Notes: generated by a model from the letters alone, not told the origin. DNA of 32,355 nt from CAZXSK01 sp964642855 (GCA_964642855.1 CAZXSK010000052.1:1-32355), one strand, 5' to 3'. Shown: positions 1-8,918, counted from the first letter of the stretch. Numbers and translations: made by a program.

Positions 1-36
1 GCGCGAGGTGTCGTCATCGCCGATCGCGGGGCGTTC

Positions 37-65
37 TTGCATTGCGCGCCGGCGAGGTCTACACT
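37..65 (+). promoter_or_regulatory. Candidate sigma70-type promoter for larC
   Basis: TTGCAT (37-42) and TACACT (60-65) are separated by exactly 17 nt. The predicted transcription start near 72 would leave a leader of about 25 nt that contains the larC ribosome binding site. The -35 resembles other TTGCAN elements in this window. This is a sequence match only. Confidence 0.35.
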
Positions 66-96
66 CCCGCGAACGGACCGACCAAGGAGCAACCCC

Positions 97-1281
97 ATGA
101 CGCTGGCATATTTCGACTGCTTCGCCGGGGCGGGCGGAGACATGATCGTCGGGAGCCTGCTGGACGCCGGCTGCGACTTCGACGCCCTCCAGGCCGAACT
201 GGAGAAGCTGGGCCTCGGGCAGACAGGCCTGCGTCTGGAGCGGGTCCAGCGCGGCGGCCTGAGCGGATCGAAGTTCACGGTCGACGTGCCCGACACCCCC
301 CAGCCTCAACGACACCTCCACCACATCGTGGAGATGATCGAAGGCGCCGATCTGCCCGCCCGGGCAGCCGATCGGGCCAGGGCGATCTTCCAGCGACTTG
401 CCGAGGCCGAGGCGAGCGTCCACGACACCACGCCCGAGAAGGTCCACTTCCACGAGGTCGGCGCGATCGACAGCATCATGGACATCGTCGGAGCCGCCGT
501 GGCGCTGGAGCTGCTCGGGATCGACCGCATCGTCAGCAGCCCGATCCCTTTGGGAAGCGGTACGATTGTCTGCGACCACGGCGAGATGCCCGTGCCCGCA
601 CCGGCTACGTCGCTGCTGCTTCGCGGCGTGGCGACCGTGCCCGGCGGCAACCCGGGCGAGATGACCACCCCCACCGCCGCGGCGATCCTGGCGACCCTGG
701 CCGACGACTTCGCGGGCCCGCCTGCGATGAACGTCGCAGCGGTCGGCTACGGCGCCGGCACGCGTGACAACGGCCCGATCCCCAACCTCCTGCGCGTGTT
801 CGTCGGCTCGCCGTCGGACGAATCGACCGTCGATACGGTCGTGGAACTCTCAGCCAACATCGACGATTGTTCCGGCGAAGTGCTCGGAGCCGCCATCGAC
901 GCGCTGCTGGCAGCCGGCTGTCTCGACGCCTTCGCGACCCCCGCGATCATGAAGAAGTCCCGCCCGGCGTGGGTGCTGTCCGCCATTTGCGAACCCGCTG
1001 ACGTCCACCGCGCCGAGCAGATCCTTTTCGCCGAGACCACCACGCTGGGCATCCGACGGAGAACCTGCCACCGGTCGAAGCTCGAGCGGTCGTTCGCGAC
1101 GGTCGAAACACCCTACGGGCCGGTCCGCGTGAAACTCGGCTCGCGGGAAGGTAAGGTTCTCTCGGCCTCGCCCGAGTTCGCCGACTGCATCGCAGCGGCG
1201 AAGTCTCACCATGCTTCGCTCCGCGAAGTACAGGCCGCGGCCGTCGAGGCGTGGCGAACGTCGAAGCTCTCTCGGGAATGA
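97..1281 (+). CDS. larC: LarC, nickel-pincer cofactor biosynthesis protein
   Basis: LarC inserts nickel into pyridinium-3,5-bisthiocarboxylic acid mononucleotide, the last step in making the nickel-pincer cofactor of lactate racemase and related LarA-type racemases and epimerases; it acts in the cytoplasm. The 394-aa protein opens with the family signature FDCFAGAGGDM, has EVGAIDSIMDIVG in the N-terminal half and SANIDDCSGEVLG plus MKKSRPAWVLSAIC in the C-terminal half, so both LarC regions are present in one frame. ATG 97 is preferred over an upstream TTG at 37 because AAGGAG (84-89) sits 7 nt before it and the family signature begins directly after it. The stop lies 1 nt before the start of the glycosyltransferase ATG. 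No larA, larB or larE is visible; they could lie to the left of the window. Identification is firm; the racemase it serves is unknown. Confidence 0.93.
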   Translation: MTLAYFDCFAGAGGDMIVGSLLDAGCDFDALQAELEKLGLGQTGLRLERVQRGGLSGSKFTVDVPDTPQPQRHLHHIVEMIEGADLPARAADRARAIFQRLAEAEASVHDTTPEKVHFHEVGAIDSIMDIVGAAVALELLGIDRIVSSPIPLGSGTIVCDHGEMPVPAPATSLLLRGVATVPGGNPGEMTTPTAAAILATLADDFAGPPAMNVAAVGYGAGTRDNGPIPNLLRVFVGSPSDESTVDTVVELSANIDDCSGEVLGAAIDALLAAGCLDAFATPAIMKKSRPAWVLSAICEPADVHRAEQILFAETTTLGIRRRTCHRSKLERSFATVETPYGPVRVKLGSREGKVLSASPEFADCIAAAKSHHASLREVQAAAVEAWRTSKLSRE

Positions 1282-1282
1282 C

Positions 1283-2548
1283 ATGACGACACTCCCTGTT
1301 GTGCTGACCATCCTGGCTGGACTGATGACGCTCGTGTGGGCGACGCGCCACCTGAAGATCACCATCGAGCGGAAGCGCGGTTTCGTGCTCCGGCGCTCGC
1401 CCTGGCCGGAGGACCGCCCCGCCCCGCGCGTGAGTATGCTCGTAGCGGCCAAGGACGAGCAGGAGACCATCGCCCGCTGCCTGCGGTCGCTGCTCGCCCA
1501 GGACTATCCGAACTTCGAGATCATCGTCGTCGACGACCGCTCCACCGACAAGACGGCCGAAATCGTCGGCGGCGTCGCCAGGCTCGCCGAGAACATCTCG
1601 CTGATCCGCGTCGACGAACTCCCCGAGGGCTGGTGCGGCAAGAACCACGCGATGCACCTCGCAGCCTCCCGGGCGACCGGGGAGTATCTCTTCATGACCG
1701 ACGCCGACTGCGAGATGACCACCGCTTACGCGATCTCCGCAGCCGTCCAACTCGCCCAGGCCGAGACGATCGACATGCTCAGCGTGCTGCCCACGCTGGA
1801 GATCGGCTCGCTGTGGGAGGCGATCGTCCAGCCCGTCGCCGGCGGAGTAATGATGATCTGGTGCGAGCCCAAACGCGTCAACAGTTCCCGCCGCAAGGCT
1901 GCCTACGCCAACGGGGCGTTCATCCTCGTCCGTCGCGAAGCCTACGAAGCCATCGGCGGGCACGAGGCGATACGCGGCCTGTTCCAGGACGACCTCCTCC
2001 TCGCACGGCGAATCAAGTCCAGTGGACGGGCCCTTCGCGTGGTCCGCAGCGACGACCTGATCCGCGTTCGCATGTACACGAAGCTTTCGCAGATCCTCCG
2101 GGGCTGGACGCGGATCTTCCTGGGCACCTTCGGCACGGTCGCCAGGCTGGTCGCGTCGATCGCGCTGCTGCTGTTCATGACGCTCCTGCCCTACGGCATC
2201 GCGTCGGTCGGCGTGGTCGGGTGGACGCAAGGCTGGCCCGGCGCATGGTGGCCGGTGTGCGGACTGGCCGGCCTCGGGTCGGTCGCGATGCAGTTGAGCG
2301 TGATCTATCGTTTCTACCACCTGCTCGACGCCCGCCCGGGGCTGTTCTGGACGTACCCTCTCGGCGGGCTCGTGGTTCTCCTGACTCTCCTTCGTGCGCT
2401 CAGCACCAAGCTCGGGGGCAAGGGAATCTCCTGGCGCGGAACCGACTACTCCGGCGACTCGGTGGCCCCGTCGGCTTCGGCCGATTGGAGCGAACCGGCA
2501 AGCAACTCCAGCAGCGGCGAGGGGTCGGGCTCGAACTCCAGCGTGTGA
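1283..2548 (+). CDS. Membrane glycosyltransferase, family 2
   Basis: A GT2 (GT-A fold) enzyme that transfers a sugar from a nucleotide-sugar to a lipid or polymer acceptor at the inner face of the cytoplasmic membrane. Residues 1-22 form an N-terminal membrane helix. The catalytic domain shows the nucleotide-binding VVDDRSTD (D84/D85), the metal-binding DAD (D140, D142), the general-base region FQDDLLLAR (236-237) and a QxxRW-like QILRGW (270-275). Two or three hydrophobic helices follow (about 285-385). The layout resembles the CrtQ/HpnB-like branch of GT2, linked in other bacteria to carotenoid or hopanoid glycosylation, but the substrate cannot be read here. ATG 1283 is chosen because it follows the larC stop directly and the protein then starts with the helix; the extension to 1211 would overlap larC. 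The last 103 nt overlap the convergent hydrolase gene. Confidence 0.88.
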   Translation: MTTLPVVLTILAGLMTLVWATRHLKITIERKRGFVLRRSPWPEDRPAPRVSMLVAAKDEQETIARCLRSLLAQDYPNFEIIVVDDRSTDKTAEIVGGVARLAENISLIRVDELPEGWCGKNHAMHLAASRATGEYLFMTDADCEMTTAYAISAAVQLAQAETIDMLSVLPTLEIGSLWEAIVQPVAGGVMMIWCEPKRVNSSRRKAAYANGAFILVRREAYEAIGGHEAIRGLFQDDLLLARRIKSSGRALRVVRSDDLIRVRMYTKLSQILRGWTRIFLGTFGTVARLVASIALLLFMTLLPYGIASVGVVGWTQGWPGAWWPVCGLAGLGSVAMQLSVIYRFYHLLDARPGLFWTYPLGGLVVLLTLLRALSTKLGGKGISWRGTDYSGDSVAPSASADWSEPASNSSSGEGSGSNSSV

Positions 2549-3315
2549 GCCCCCTCCAGCACGTGCACGTCCGCCTGCTCCGCGGTCAGCCGGTCCACGA
2601 TCTCCCGCGTCCGCTCGTTGTCGATGATTCGATCCCGTGAGGCCAGCATCAGGCTGGTCGGCAGGTTGATGGCTCCCCGGGGGGCGCGGGCGATCAGCCC
2701 GTCGAGCTTTCGGCTGGCGTACAGGAATCGGGCGGTCGCGCGATGGAGTCGATGCTCATCCTCCCGAAGCCACTGGCGGCGGGCGGGATTGTCGGTGAAC
2801 AGATCGACGTCGCTGAGGGGAATCTCGAACCGCGTCCGGCTGCGGACAACCAGGCAGGCCGCGATGGCGAGTTTCTTGCCCAGCCGCACGTCCACGCGCG
2901 GCGCCAGGCCAGGCGCGATCATCGTCAGCGAGGCGCCCGTCTGCCTGCCCCTGCCCCCCGCCAGCCAGGCCGCAAGCCACTTGCCCCCCCAGCTGATGCC
3001 AACCAGATGGACCCTATCGACGCCCGTAAGTTCCTGCAGTCGTCGGACGGCTTCGTCCAGGTCATCCAGCAACCGGCCGGCCGAGGGGGCATCGCCTCGC
3101 CAGGGGTCGGGGCTCCTGCCGCTGCCCCGACGGGTCACCTGCAGGACAGGCCAGCCCTCACCGGCCAGGTATTCCGCCGACCGCGTGAACCAGCCCGGGT
3201 GCGATTGGATGCCGTGGACCTGCAGGACGGCAAGCCGCGTGGAATTTTCCGCAGCCGGGTGAAAAAACGCCTCCGTCGAGACGCCGTCGGAATGTCGCAA
3301 CACAAGGGGTTCCAT
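2446..3315 (-). CDS. Alpha/beta hydrolase
   Basis: A 289-aa single-domain serine hydrolase of the alpha/beta fold, lysophospholipase/acylesterase-like. The oxyanion region VLQVHGIQSHPGW (about 30-42) is followed by the nucleophile elbow GISWGG with Ser108. The acid is probably D228 or D232 in LASRDRIIDN, and the base is His257 in LEGAHTLEF. There is no signal peptide, so it is probably cytoplasmic. The start at ATG 3315 begins with a typical first strand. The gene is divergent from the DUF5658-like gene (95-nt gap) and convergent with the glycosyltransferase, overlapping its 3' end by 103 nt. Both C-termini are polar and degenerate (residues 270-289 here), so the overlap probably arose by read-through extension. 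The substrate is not predictable. Confidence 0.88.
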   Translation of the reverse strand: MEPLVLRHSDGVSTEAFFHPAAENSTRLAVLQVHGIQSHPGWFTRSAEYLAGEGWPVLQVTRRGSGRSPDPWRGDAPSAGRLLDDLDEAVRRLQELTGVDRVHLVGISWGGKWLAAWLAGGRGRQTGASLTMIAPGLAPRVDVRLGKKLAIAACLVVRSRTRFEIPLSDVDLFTDNPARRQWLREDEHRLHRATARFLYASRKLDGLIARAPRGAINLPTSLMLASRDRIIDNERTREIVDRLTAEQADVHVLEGAHTLEFEPDPSPLLELLAGSLQSAEADGATESPE

Positions 3316-3332
3316 GGACTTCGAATGCCGAT

Positions 3333-3361
3333 ATTCTCGACCGGCCTACCGCCACCTGCAA
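3333..3361 (-). promoter_or_regulatory. Candidate promoter for the alpha/beta hydrolase
   Basis: On the minus strand TTGCAG (3361-3356) and GAGAAT (3338-3333) are 17 nt apart, placing transcription start roughly 12 nt before the ATG. No good ribosome binding site follows. Only 4/6 matches at -10, so this is weak. Confidence 0.25.
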
Positions 3362-3410
3362 GCATTCCCTGCTAAAGCGCGATCTTCGCCCCGCCGATAC
3401 GCAGGATACC

Positions 3411-3851
3411 ATGACCACCACGACCACAGCACGACCCGAGATGCAGGCCCTGGACTCCACCGCGGTTCGCTACCGACCTTCCTACCTGTGGACGATCATC
3501 CGCACCATGCAGGGCGACGCAATTGCACGGCGGGCACGGCGGGTGGTCTTCATCGTCCTGGCGCTGTGGATAATGAACCTATGCGATCTGTGGTTCACCC
3601 TCCACGCCGTCGACCTCGGGGGCTTTCACGAAGCCAATCCCGTCGCGAGGCATTTCCTCCACTCGGCCGGTGCGTTGGTGTGCTACAAGCTCACGCTGGT
3701 GGCGGTTTCATCGGTCATCATCCTGGCGTTCCGCAGGCACGCCCTGACCGAACTGGGCTGCTGGGGACTCCTGACCGTCTACAGCGTGCTGGTGGTCATC
3801 TGGTGGGCGTACTATTCGTACGAGCCCGTGGCGATCGCCTACCTTCCGTAG
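3411..3851 (+). CDS. DUF5658-like small integral membrane protein
   Basis: A 146-aa protein with a polar N-terminus (about 1-42) and three predicted membrane helices near 44-62, 85-106 and 115-138. The motif of a helix carrying MNLCDLWFTLHAVDLGGF followed by EANPVARHF matches my memory of DUF5658 proteins, whose hallmark is a helix pair with a conserved 'aNP' turn; function is unknown in that family. ATG 3411 is used; AGGA at 3403-3406 is only a marginal ribosome binding site. It is convergent with rodA and the last 56 nt overlap the rodA 3' end. It stands alone as a transcription unit. The coding call is good; the family is tentative. Confidence 0.75.
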   Translation: MTTTTTARPEMQALDSTAVRYRPSYLWTIIRTMQGDAIARRARRVVFIVLALWIMNLCDLWFTLHAVDLGGFHEANPVARHFLHSAGALVCYKLTLVAVSSVIILAFRRHALTELGCWGLLTVYSVLVVIWWAYYSYEPVAIAYLP

Positions 3852-5214
3852 GTTGTTCCTCGCCCTCCCTGCCGGGCGGCTCCCGACGCCAGCTGCCCTC
3901 TCCCAGCGGACCCGCCGCGCCGGGTAACTTCTCGCGCTTTTCGCCATGCTCGAACGGCCGGCGAGACAGGAAGATCGGCCGGCGCTGTCCGACGTTGACC
4001 AGCAAGCCCAATGCCGCACAGTTCACCACCAGCGACGACCCGCCATAGCTGACCAGTGGCAGGGTCATCCCCGTGATCGGCATGAGGCCCATCGTCATCC
4101 CCACATTGATGAACAACTGCGAGAACAGCAGCCCCAGAACCCCCACCGCCAGAAGCCGGGCGAACGGATCGTAGGTGACCACCGCGATCTCGATGCCGAA
4201 CAGGAAGATCACCGCGTACAGCAGCAACACCAGCACGCAGCCGGCGAAACCCCACTGGCCTCCGATGATGCTGAAGATGAAGTCCGTGTGGTCGTCGGGC
4301 AGGATGCGGAAGAACACCTTCGCGTCCGGCCAGTCGCCGGCCCCGGTGGTTCTGCCCCCGCCCAGAACGATCTTCGACCACAGCAATTGAAAGCCCTTGT
4401 CCATCGCCACTTCCGGGTCGCCCTGTCGAAGCCAGCCGTCGATGCGATCGAACTGGTGGCCTTCCATGACGGCAAGCGGGGCTGCGGTAATCAGGATCTG
4501 GTCTTCGGGCTCCTCGCCGATCACCCAGTAGGCCAGCGCCGCGCGGGCCTCCCGCTCGCGGGACGACCAGTCGGGCCCGGCGCGTTGGGGCATGGGCAGC
4601 AGCACCATCGCCGTGCCCAGCGCGATGACGCCCAGCAAGTGTTTCCATTTCGCCCCGGCCATGAACAGCATGAAGTACAGCGTCGGCAGGAACAGCAGGC
4701 TGGTCCCCAGGTCCGGCTCGATGAGGATCAGGCCCATCGGCAGGAAGGTCAGCACGAACGGGATCACCAGACCCGACAGCGTGCGGTAGCGGTCCCCCTG
4801 GCGGAGATACCACGCGAGCATCACCACGAACGTCAGCTTCGCAAGCTCCGAAGGCTGAAACTCGACCACGCCGAAGTTCAGCCAGCGGTGAGCCCCCCGC
4901 TTGGCCGGCAGCAGCCAGGAGGAATGGTGCGTTACCCGGGCGGCTGCCAGCACCAGAAGCACCGCCAGCGTCAGGCCGAACAGCGGATACGCCAACCGGC
5001 CGATCTTCTGGTACGGCACCAGCGTAATGACGAAGAAAACCAATACGCCGGCGAGGGCGTAGATGGTCTGTCGCGTGGCCCGGCCGGCCGTTCCCGCTGC
5101 CTCTTCCGAGACATGGATCGTCATCACCCCCACAATCATCAGCGCGATCATCGCCCCCAGGATCGGCCAACTGGTGTAGCGGAGGTAGCGTTTGACGGTC
5201 GCGGTAGCGCTCAT
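3796..5214 (-). CDS. rodA: RodA, peptidoglycan glycosyltransferase of the elongasome (SEDS family)
   Basis: RodA polymerises lipid II into glycan strands during side-wall growth, working with the transpeptidase PBP2 in the cytoplasmic membrane. The 472-aa product has about ten hydrophobic segments. SEDS landmarks are visible: FQPSELAKLTFVVMLAWYL (119-137), IEPDLGTSLLFLPTL (165-179), LPDDHTDFIFSIIGGQWGF (305-323) and the C-terminal MGLMPITGMTLPLVSYGGSS (376-394). The large periplasmic loop (about 208-303) is longer than in proteobacterial RodA, and the usual YQ-x-x-QS stretch reads FQLLWS here. The C-terminal tail of about 55 residues is polar and charged. ATG 5214 starts 8 nt after the mrdA stop and gives the expected N-terminus; the upstream part of the open frame lies inside mrdA. 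It is the last gene of the mreC-mreD-mrdA-rodA operon. Confidence 0.93.
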   Translation of the reverse strand: MSATATVKRYLRYTSWPILGAMIALMIVGVMTIHVSEEAAGTAGRATRQTIYALAGVLVFFVITLVPYQKIGRLAYPLFGLTLAVLLVLAAARVTHHSSWLLPAKRGAHRWLNFGVVEFQPSELAKLTFVVMLAWYLRQGDRYRTLSGLVIPFVLTFLPMGLILIEPDLGTSLLFLPTLYFMLFMAGAKWKHLLGVIALGTAMVLLPMPQRAGPDWSSREREARAALAYWVIGEEPEDQILITAAPLAVMEGHQFDRIDGWLRQGDPEVAMDKGFQLLWSKIVLGGGRTTGAGDWPDAKVFFRILPDDHTDFIFSIIGGQWGFAGCVLVLLLYAVIFLFGIEIAVVTYDPFARLLAVGVLGLLFSQLFINVGMTMGLMPITGMTLPLVSYGGSSLVVNCAALGLLVNVGQRRPIFLSRRPFEHGEKREKLPGAAGPLGEGSWRREPPGREGEEQPTEGRRSPRARTNSTPTR

Positions 5215-5222
5215 GGCGAAAG

Positions 5223-7148
5223 CTACTTCTCGAGGTAGCCGAACTCCTTGCAGATCTCGAGTACATCGCGGGCGATGGGACCGGCAGTCGAGCCTCCGCC
5301 GCGATCGACGTATTCCATCACTACCGCCACCGCGATCCGCGGATCCTCCTTCGGAGCGAAGCCGGCGAACCAACCCATGTCACCCTGCTTGACGATCGTA
5401 TCCCGCCGGCCGTCGTTGTCGGTGTCGATCTTCAGCGGCGGCGTGCCGGCCGTGCCCGTCTTACCACAGATCTCCACGCCCATGTTCAGGTGTCGGAACA
5501 CGCGGTAGGCGGTCCCGCCCTGCTCGTTGACCACCGCCCACATGCCGTCGCGGATCAATGCGGCATGCTCGGCGGGGATGGGCATCTCGCGGGAGACCTG
5601 CTCCGGCCCGCCGCTGACGGCGAGTACCGGCGAGAGGTACTTCCCGCCGCGCGCGACGGAGGCAATCGCGTTGGCAACCTGCAGCGGGGTAGCGGTGAGT
5701 CCGCCCTGGCCGATCGCCATGAACCGCCCGTCGGCGGGAACCGGGGGGCGCCCGTAGCGCTGGCGGATGAACGAACTGGTCGGCACGGTACCGGCCGATT
5801 CTTCCGGCAGGCCGGTCCCGGGCTTCTGTCCAAACCCGAGATTCGTGAACCAGTAGATCAGCTCGTCACGCCCGATGCGGTCGGCGACGGTGTAGTAGAA
5901 CACGTTGCAGCTTTTCTTCAGCGATCGCCGAACGTCGACGTCGCCGTGGGGAATGCTGTGATAGCACCGGAACGAGCCCGGCCGGTGGAGGTACCCGCGA
6001 CAGTAGATCTTTTCGGTGGTGTTGAACTTACCCGACCCCAGCGCAGCCACGGCCGAGATGGGCTTGACCGTGGACCCGGGGGGATAGGCGTAGGCGACGG
6101 CGCGGTTGAGCCACTTGAAGTCGACCTGGTCCTTGTACAGGCTTCCGGCGATCTCGTAGAAGCGATTGAGGTCGAAGGTGGGTACCGAGACCATTGCCAG
6201 CACCTCGCCGGAACGCACGTCGAGCACGACGATCGCCCCGGTTCGCCGTTCATATTCCATCCGCTCGGTCAGCACCCGCTGGAGCTTGATGTCCAGCGTC
6301 AGGTACACGTCCTGCCCCGCCTCGGCCGGGGCACCCTCCAGCTGCTCGGTGCCCTGCATCAGCCGGCGGTAGCCGCGCACGCCCCGCAGGTGCGACTCGG
6401 ACATCTTCTCCACGCCGCTCTTGCCGATCTTGTCCCACGCGAGATAGTTGTGGCGCATCCGCTCGAGACGCCCGGCCTGGTCGGACCCGAGGTTCAGCGC
6501 TTTCTGCTCCTCGGCCGTGACGTTGCCCGTGATGCCGATGATGTGGCACGCCGTCGATCCGTGGGGGTAGTATCGCTTGTGACTCGGGCGGACCGACGCG
6601 CCGACGGTTTCGTCGAGCTGGGTGCGCGCGGCCACGGCGAGGGCTTCGTCCAGCCCGGGGACTACCGGATGCGCCTGCCGTTGTTCGCGGATGTCGAAGC
6701 CCAGGTGATCGCGCATCGCCTCGACGCGTTCCTGGATGCGCGAGACGGTGTAGGTGAGGTCCACGCCGGCTTCCTCGGCCAGGCTGCGCGCCAGCTTCCA
6801 GGTGTTCTCGGCCAGGCGTGCGTATTCGCGGGCCGCCTGCTCGCGGCTGAGGCCCCGCCTGCGACGGAGGCGGTACTGCACGCTGCGGGCCCAGTCCTTG
6901 TTGCCGGTCAGGAAGCGGTAATCGAGGCAGAAATCGAAGCAGGGCTGATCGAGCGCGAGGATCTCGCCGTTGCGGTCGAGAATCCGGCCGCGCCGGGCGG
7001 GAAGGAGTTCCTCGGTCTGCAGCGCGAGGGCGGCCTGTTCGCGGAACTGCTCGCCCTTGACGAGCTGGAGATACCCCAGCCGCCAGATGAGCCCGGCGAG
7101 CACGACCACCATCAGCGCCATGAAGATTTTGATGCGTCGTCTGTACAT
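5223..7148 (-). CDS. mrdA: Penicillin-binding protein 2, elongasome transpeptidase
   Basis: A class B PBP that cross-links peptidoglycan during cell elongation, anchored in the membrane with its catalytic domain in the periplasm; partner of RodA. The 641-aa length is normal for the family. Residues 7-27 form the N-terminal anchor. The dimerisation/pedestal region includes RRGRILDRNGEILA and a PHGSTACHIIG segment. The transpeptidase motifs are complete: SxxK at S359-K362 (within PPGSTVKP), SxN at S413-C-N415, and KTG at K563-T-G565 (GKTGTAGTPP). ATG 7148 is preceded by GAGGG 4-8 nt upstream. It lies 65 nt after mreD and 8 nt before rodA. No missing catalytic residue is seen. Confidence 0.95.
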   Translation of the reverse strand: MYRRRIKIFMALMVVVLAGLIWRLGYLQLVKGEQFREQAALALQTEELLPARRGRILDRNGEILALDQPCFDFCLDYRFLTGNKDWARSVQYRLRRRRGLSREQAAREYARLAENTWKLARSLAEEAGVDLTYTVSRIQERVEAMRDHLGFDIREQRQAHPVVPGLDEALAVAARTQLDETVGASVRPSHKRYYPHGSTACHIIGITGNVTAEEQKALNLGSDQAGRLERMRHNYLAWDKIGKSGVEKMSESHLRGVRGYRRLMQGTEQLEGAPAEAGQDVYLTLDIKLQRVLTERMEYERRTGAIVVLDVRSGEVLAMVSVPTFDLNRFYEIAGSLYKDQVDFKWLNRAVAYAYPPGSTVKPISAVAALGSGKFNTTEKIYCRGYLHRPGSFRCYHSIPHGDVDVRRSLKKSCNVFYYTVADRIGRDELIYWFTNLGFGQKPGTGLPEESAGTVPTSSFIRQRYGRPPVPADGRFMAIGQGGLTATPLQVANAIASVARGGKYLSPVLAVSGGPEQVSREMPIPAEHAALIRDGMWAVVNEQGGTAYRVFRHLNMGVEICGKTGTAGTPPLKIDTDNDGRRDTIVKQGDMGWFAGFAPKEDPRIAVAVVMEYVDRGGGSTAGPIARDVLEICKEFGYLEK

Positions 7149-7213
7149 GACCCTCTGTCCGTCGGAAGAGTCCGAGGCGCTATTCTATCGGATCCGGCAG
7201 CCGGGCGATGGGG

Positions 7214-7777
7214 TTATTTCAGTCCGCGTCTGCGTCGCGACGACCGCGCCGCGGCACCCGGCAGCAACCAGCGCGTCGCCGGACCCAGCACGAACACCAG
7301 CGCCCCGGTCGCCAGCGCGGTGTAGCCGGCCACCAGGAGCATCTGCCCGAGCGATCCGACGTACGGCGACCAGGATCCGCCTCCGGCGAGCGTCTGCACC
7401 GTCAGCCAGATGAAATGCGCCATCAGCGTAAACAGGCCCGCAAAGAGCATCTGCATGACGATCGCCTCGCGGAAGAACGCCTCCCGGATGCGGAAGATCG
7501 CCGCCCCGGCCAGCACGTACGAAATTGCCATCGGGCCCACTACCGTCGCACCGGCCGGCCCCGAAGCGGTCGTCAGGTCGACCATCATCCCCAGCACCCA
7601 GCACGCCAAAGCCACGTCCACCGCATCGCGGGCACGCAGGGCGATCAGCACCGCAAGCACGGCCAAGAGGTCCGGAAATGTCCGACCGAGGAACGTGTAG
7701 ATCGAGGCCACGCCCAGCAGCGACTGCTGCACCACGACCAGCAGGAAGCCCACGATCAGCAGAGGGATCCAGCGCAT
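7214..7777 (-). CDS. mreD: MreD, rod shape-determining membrane protein
   Basis: MreD is an integral membrane component of the elongasome, linking MreC to PBP2/RodA. The 187-aa product is almost entirely hydrophobic with five or six membrane segments and a basic C-terminal tail (RSSRRRRGLK). The sequence itself is poorly conserved, as in all MreD proteins, so the call rests on size, hydrophobicity and position directly after mreC. The start is ATG 7777, whose codon begins 1 nt after the mreC stop (TGA-C-ATG), with a purine-rich stretch just before it, indicating translational coupling. The longer open frame running up into mreC is not used. Confidence 0.85.
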   Translation of the reverse strand: MRWIPLLIVGFLLVVVQQSLLGVASIYTFLGRTFPDLLAVLAVLIALRARDAVDVALACWVLGMMVDLTTASGPAGATVVGPMAISYVLAGAAIFRIREAFFREAIVMQMLFAGLFTLMAHFIWLTVQTLAGGGSWSPYVGSLGQMLLVAGYTALATGALVFVLGPATRWLLPGAAARSSRRRRGLK

Positions 7778-7778
7778 G

Positions 7779-8816
7779 TCAGCCCCCCTCGCCGATGGCA
7801 GCCGGCCAGGACTTGGCGGGCACGACCACGTACACGTCGCGAACGCCCTGGAGATTGGCAGCCGGCTCGGCATAGAGCGTCGCGAAGCTGGGGTCTTTGG
7901 GCTGTTTCTCGACGCGGACGATCGTGCCGATTCGCACGCGTGCGGGCAGGTAGTAGTCGTCCTCGCGCAGGTACAGCTTGTCGCCGGGCAGGATGTTGTG
8001 CTGCTCGGGCACGTCTCGCATGACCAGCAGCCTGTCGCCGTCGCCGACGGCGCGAACGGGCACGGCGAAGTCGTTGTCCGGCGTGAGGGTCTGCTCCGAC
8101 GCGCTGCCGCGCGTGACAATCGTCACCGTCCGCGGGTTCTCCGGGTCGATCTCCCGACGGATCAGCGCGTTGACGTCGAAATCACGATCGGTCACCAGCC
8201 GCACCCGGGCGCCGAACGCCCACGACCGCGTGACCTCGCCGACCAGCGCCTCGGTGGAGATCACCGCCAGATCCGTGCCCACCAGCGCCTTGGACCGGCT
8301 GGTCAGCGCTACCCGCCGCGTCAGAAGCTTCGAACCGTCCACCACGCCGCGAACGCTGCCGGCGTTGACCGCCCGGCTGCGTCCGTACGGCAGCGAATCC
8401 ATGCCGACAAACCGCGCCGGAACGATCTCCCACTGGAACTCCTCCTCCGGAATCGGGCCGAACAGGCGGTTGCGGCTGGCGTAGAGGCTCAGCAGCAGGT
8501 TGTCTCGCTCCTCCTGGCGGTCGCGCTGCTCGACCAGCCGGCCGTACAGCAGGTGAACGGCGTCCCAGAGACGCTCGTTCTCCTCGCGAAGCTCCCGGGC
8601 ATCGGCACCGGTGAGAGACTCCTCTCCCACGTCAGACGCAATCCGCTTGACGGACGTCGCGACGTACATGCCCGCATCGCCGAGCGGATCGAGCGCCACG
8701 CGGGTGGGCCCGCGCAACGTGGCCGAAACGTTCTCCCCCAGGAGCGTCAGGATAACCGCGAGCATCATCAGCCCGGTGAGGACTTTCGTTCGGGTTGGCT
8801 TCAGCATGCTGGGCAT
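7779..8816 (-). CDS. mreC: MreC, rod shape-determining periplasmic scaffold
   Basis: MreC forms a periplasmic scaffold that activates PBP2/RodA. The 345-aa protein has an N-terminal membrane helix (about 10-28), a coiled coil (about 65-105, rich in E/R/L) and the paired beta-barrel domain from about 125 on, with FVGMDSLPYGRSRAVNAGS, GVVDGSKLL, ALVGEVTRSW and ILPGDKLYLREDDYYLP as the family-like blocks. Three in-frame starts exist: GTG 8825, ATG 8816 and ATG 8807. ATG 8816 is preferred because GGAAG (8829-8825) is 8 nt upstream. It is coupled to mreD. The preceding gene ends 102 nt upstream, and mreB is about 3 kb away, beyond two opposite-strand genes. Confidence 0.92.
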   Translation of the reverse strand: MPSMLKPTRTKVLTGLMMLAVILTLLGENVSATLRGPTRVALDPLGDAGMYVATSVKRIASDVGEESLTGADARELREENERLWDAVHLLYGRLVEQRDRQEERDNLLLSLYASRNRLFGPIPEEEFQWEIVPARFVGMDSLPYGRSRAVNAGSVRGVVDGSKLLTRRVALTSRSKALVGTDLAVISTEALVGEVTRSWAFGARVRLVTDRDFDVNALIRREIDPENPRTVTIVTRGSASEQTLTPDNDFAVPVRAVGDGDRLLVMRDVPEQHNILPGDKLYLREDDYYLPARVRIGTIVRVEKQPKDPSFATLYAEPAANLQGVRDVYVVVPAKSWPAAIGEGG

Positions 8817-8918
8817 AGGTATCACTTCCGTCGGCGGGCACCGGCAGCGCGGCGCGGGAGTCCTTGCGTGTTATCGGCATCGCAGGGGCACACGGGCCAG
8901 CCCGTCCGGCCACGCGGC

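Noticed and set aside
5490..7325. A 611-aa plus-strand open frame over mrdA
   Set aside because: mrdA on the other strand has all three PBP active-site motifs.
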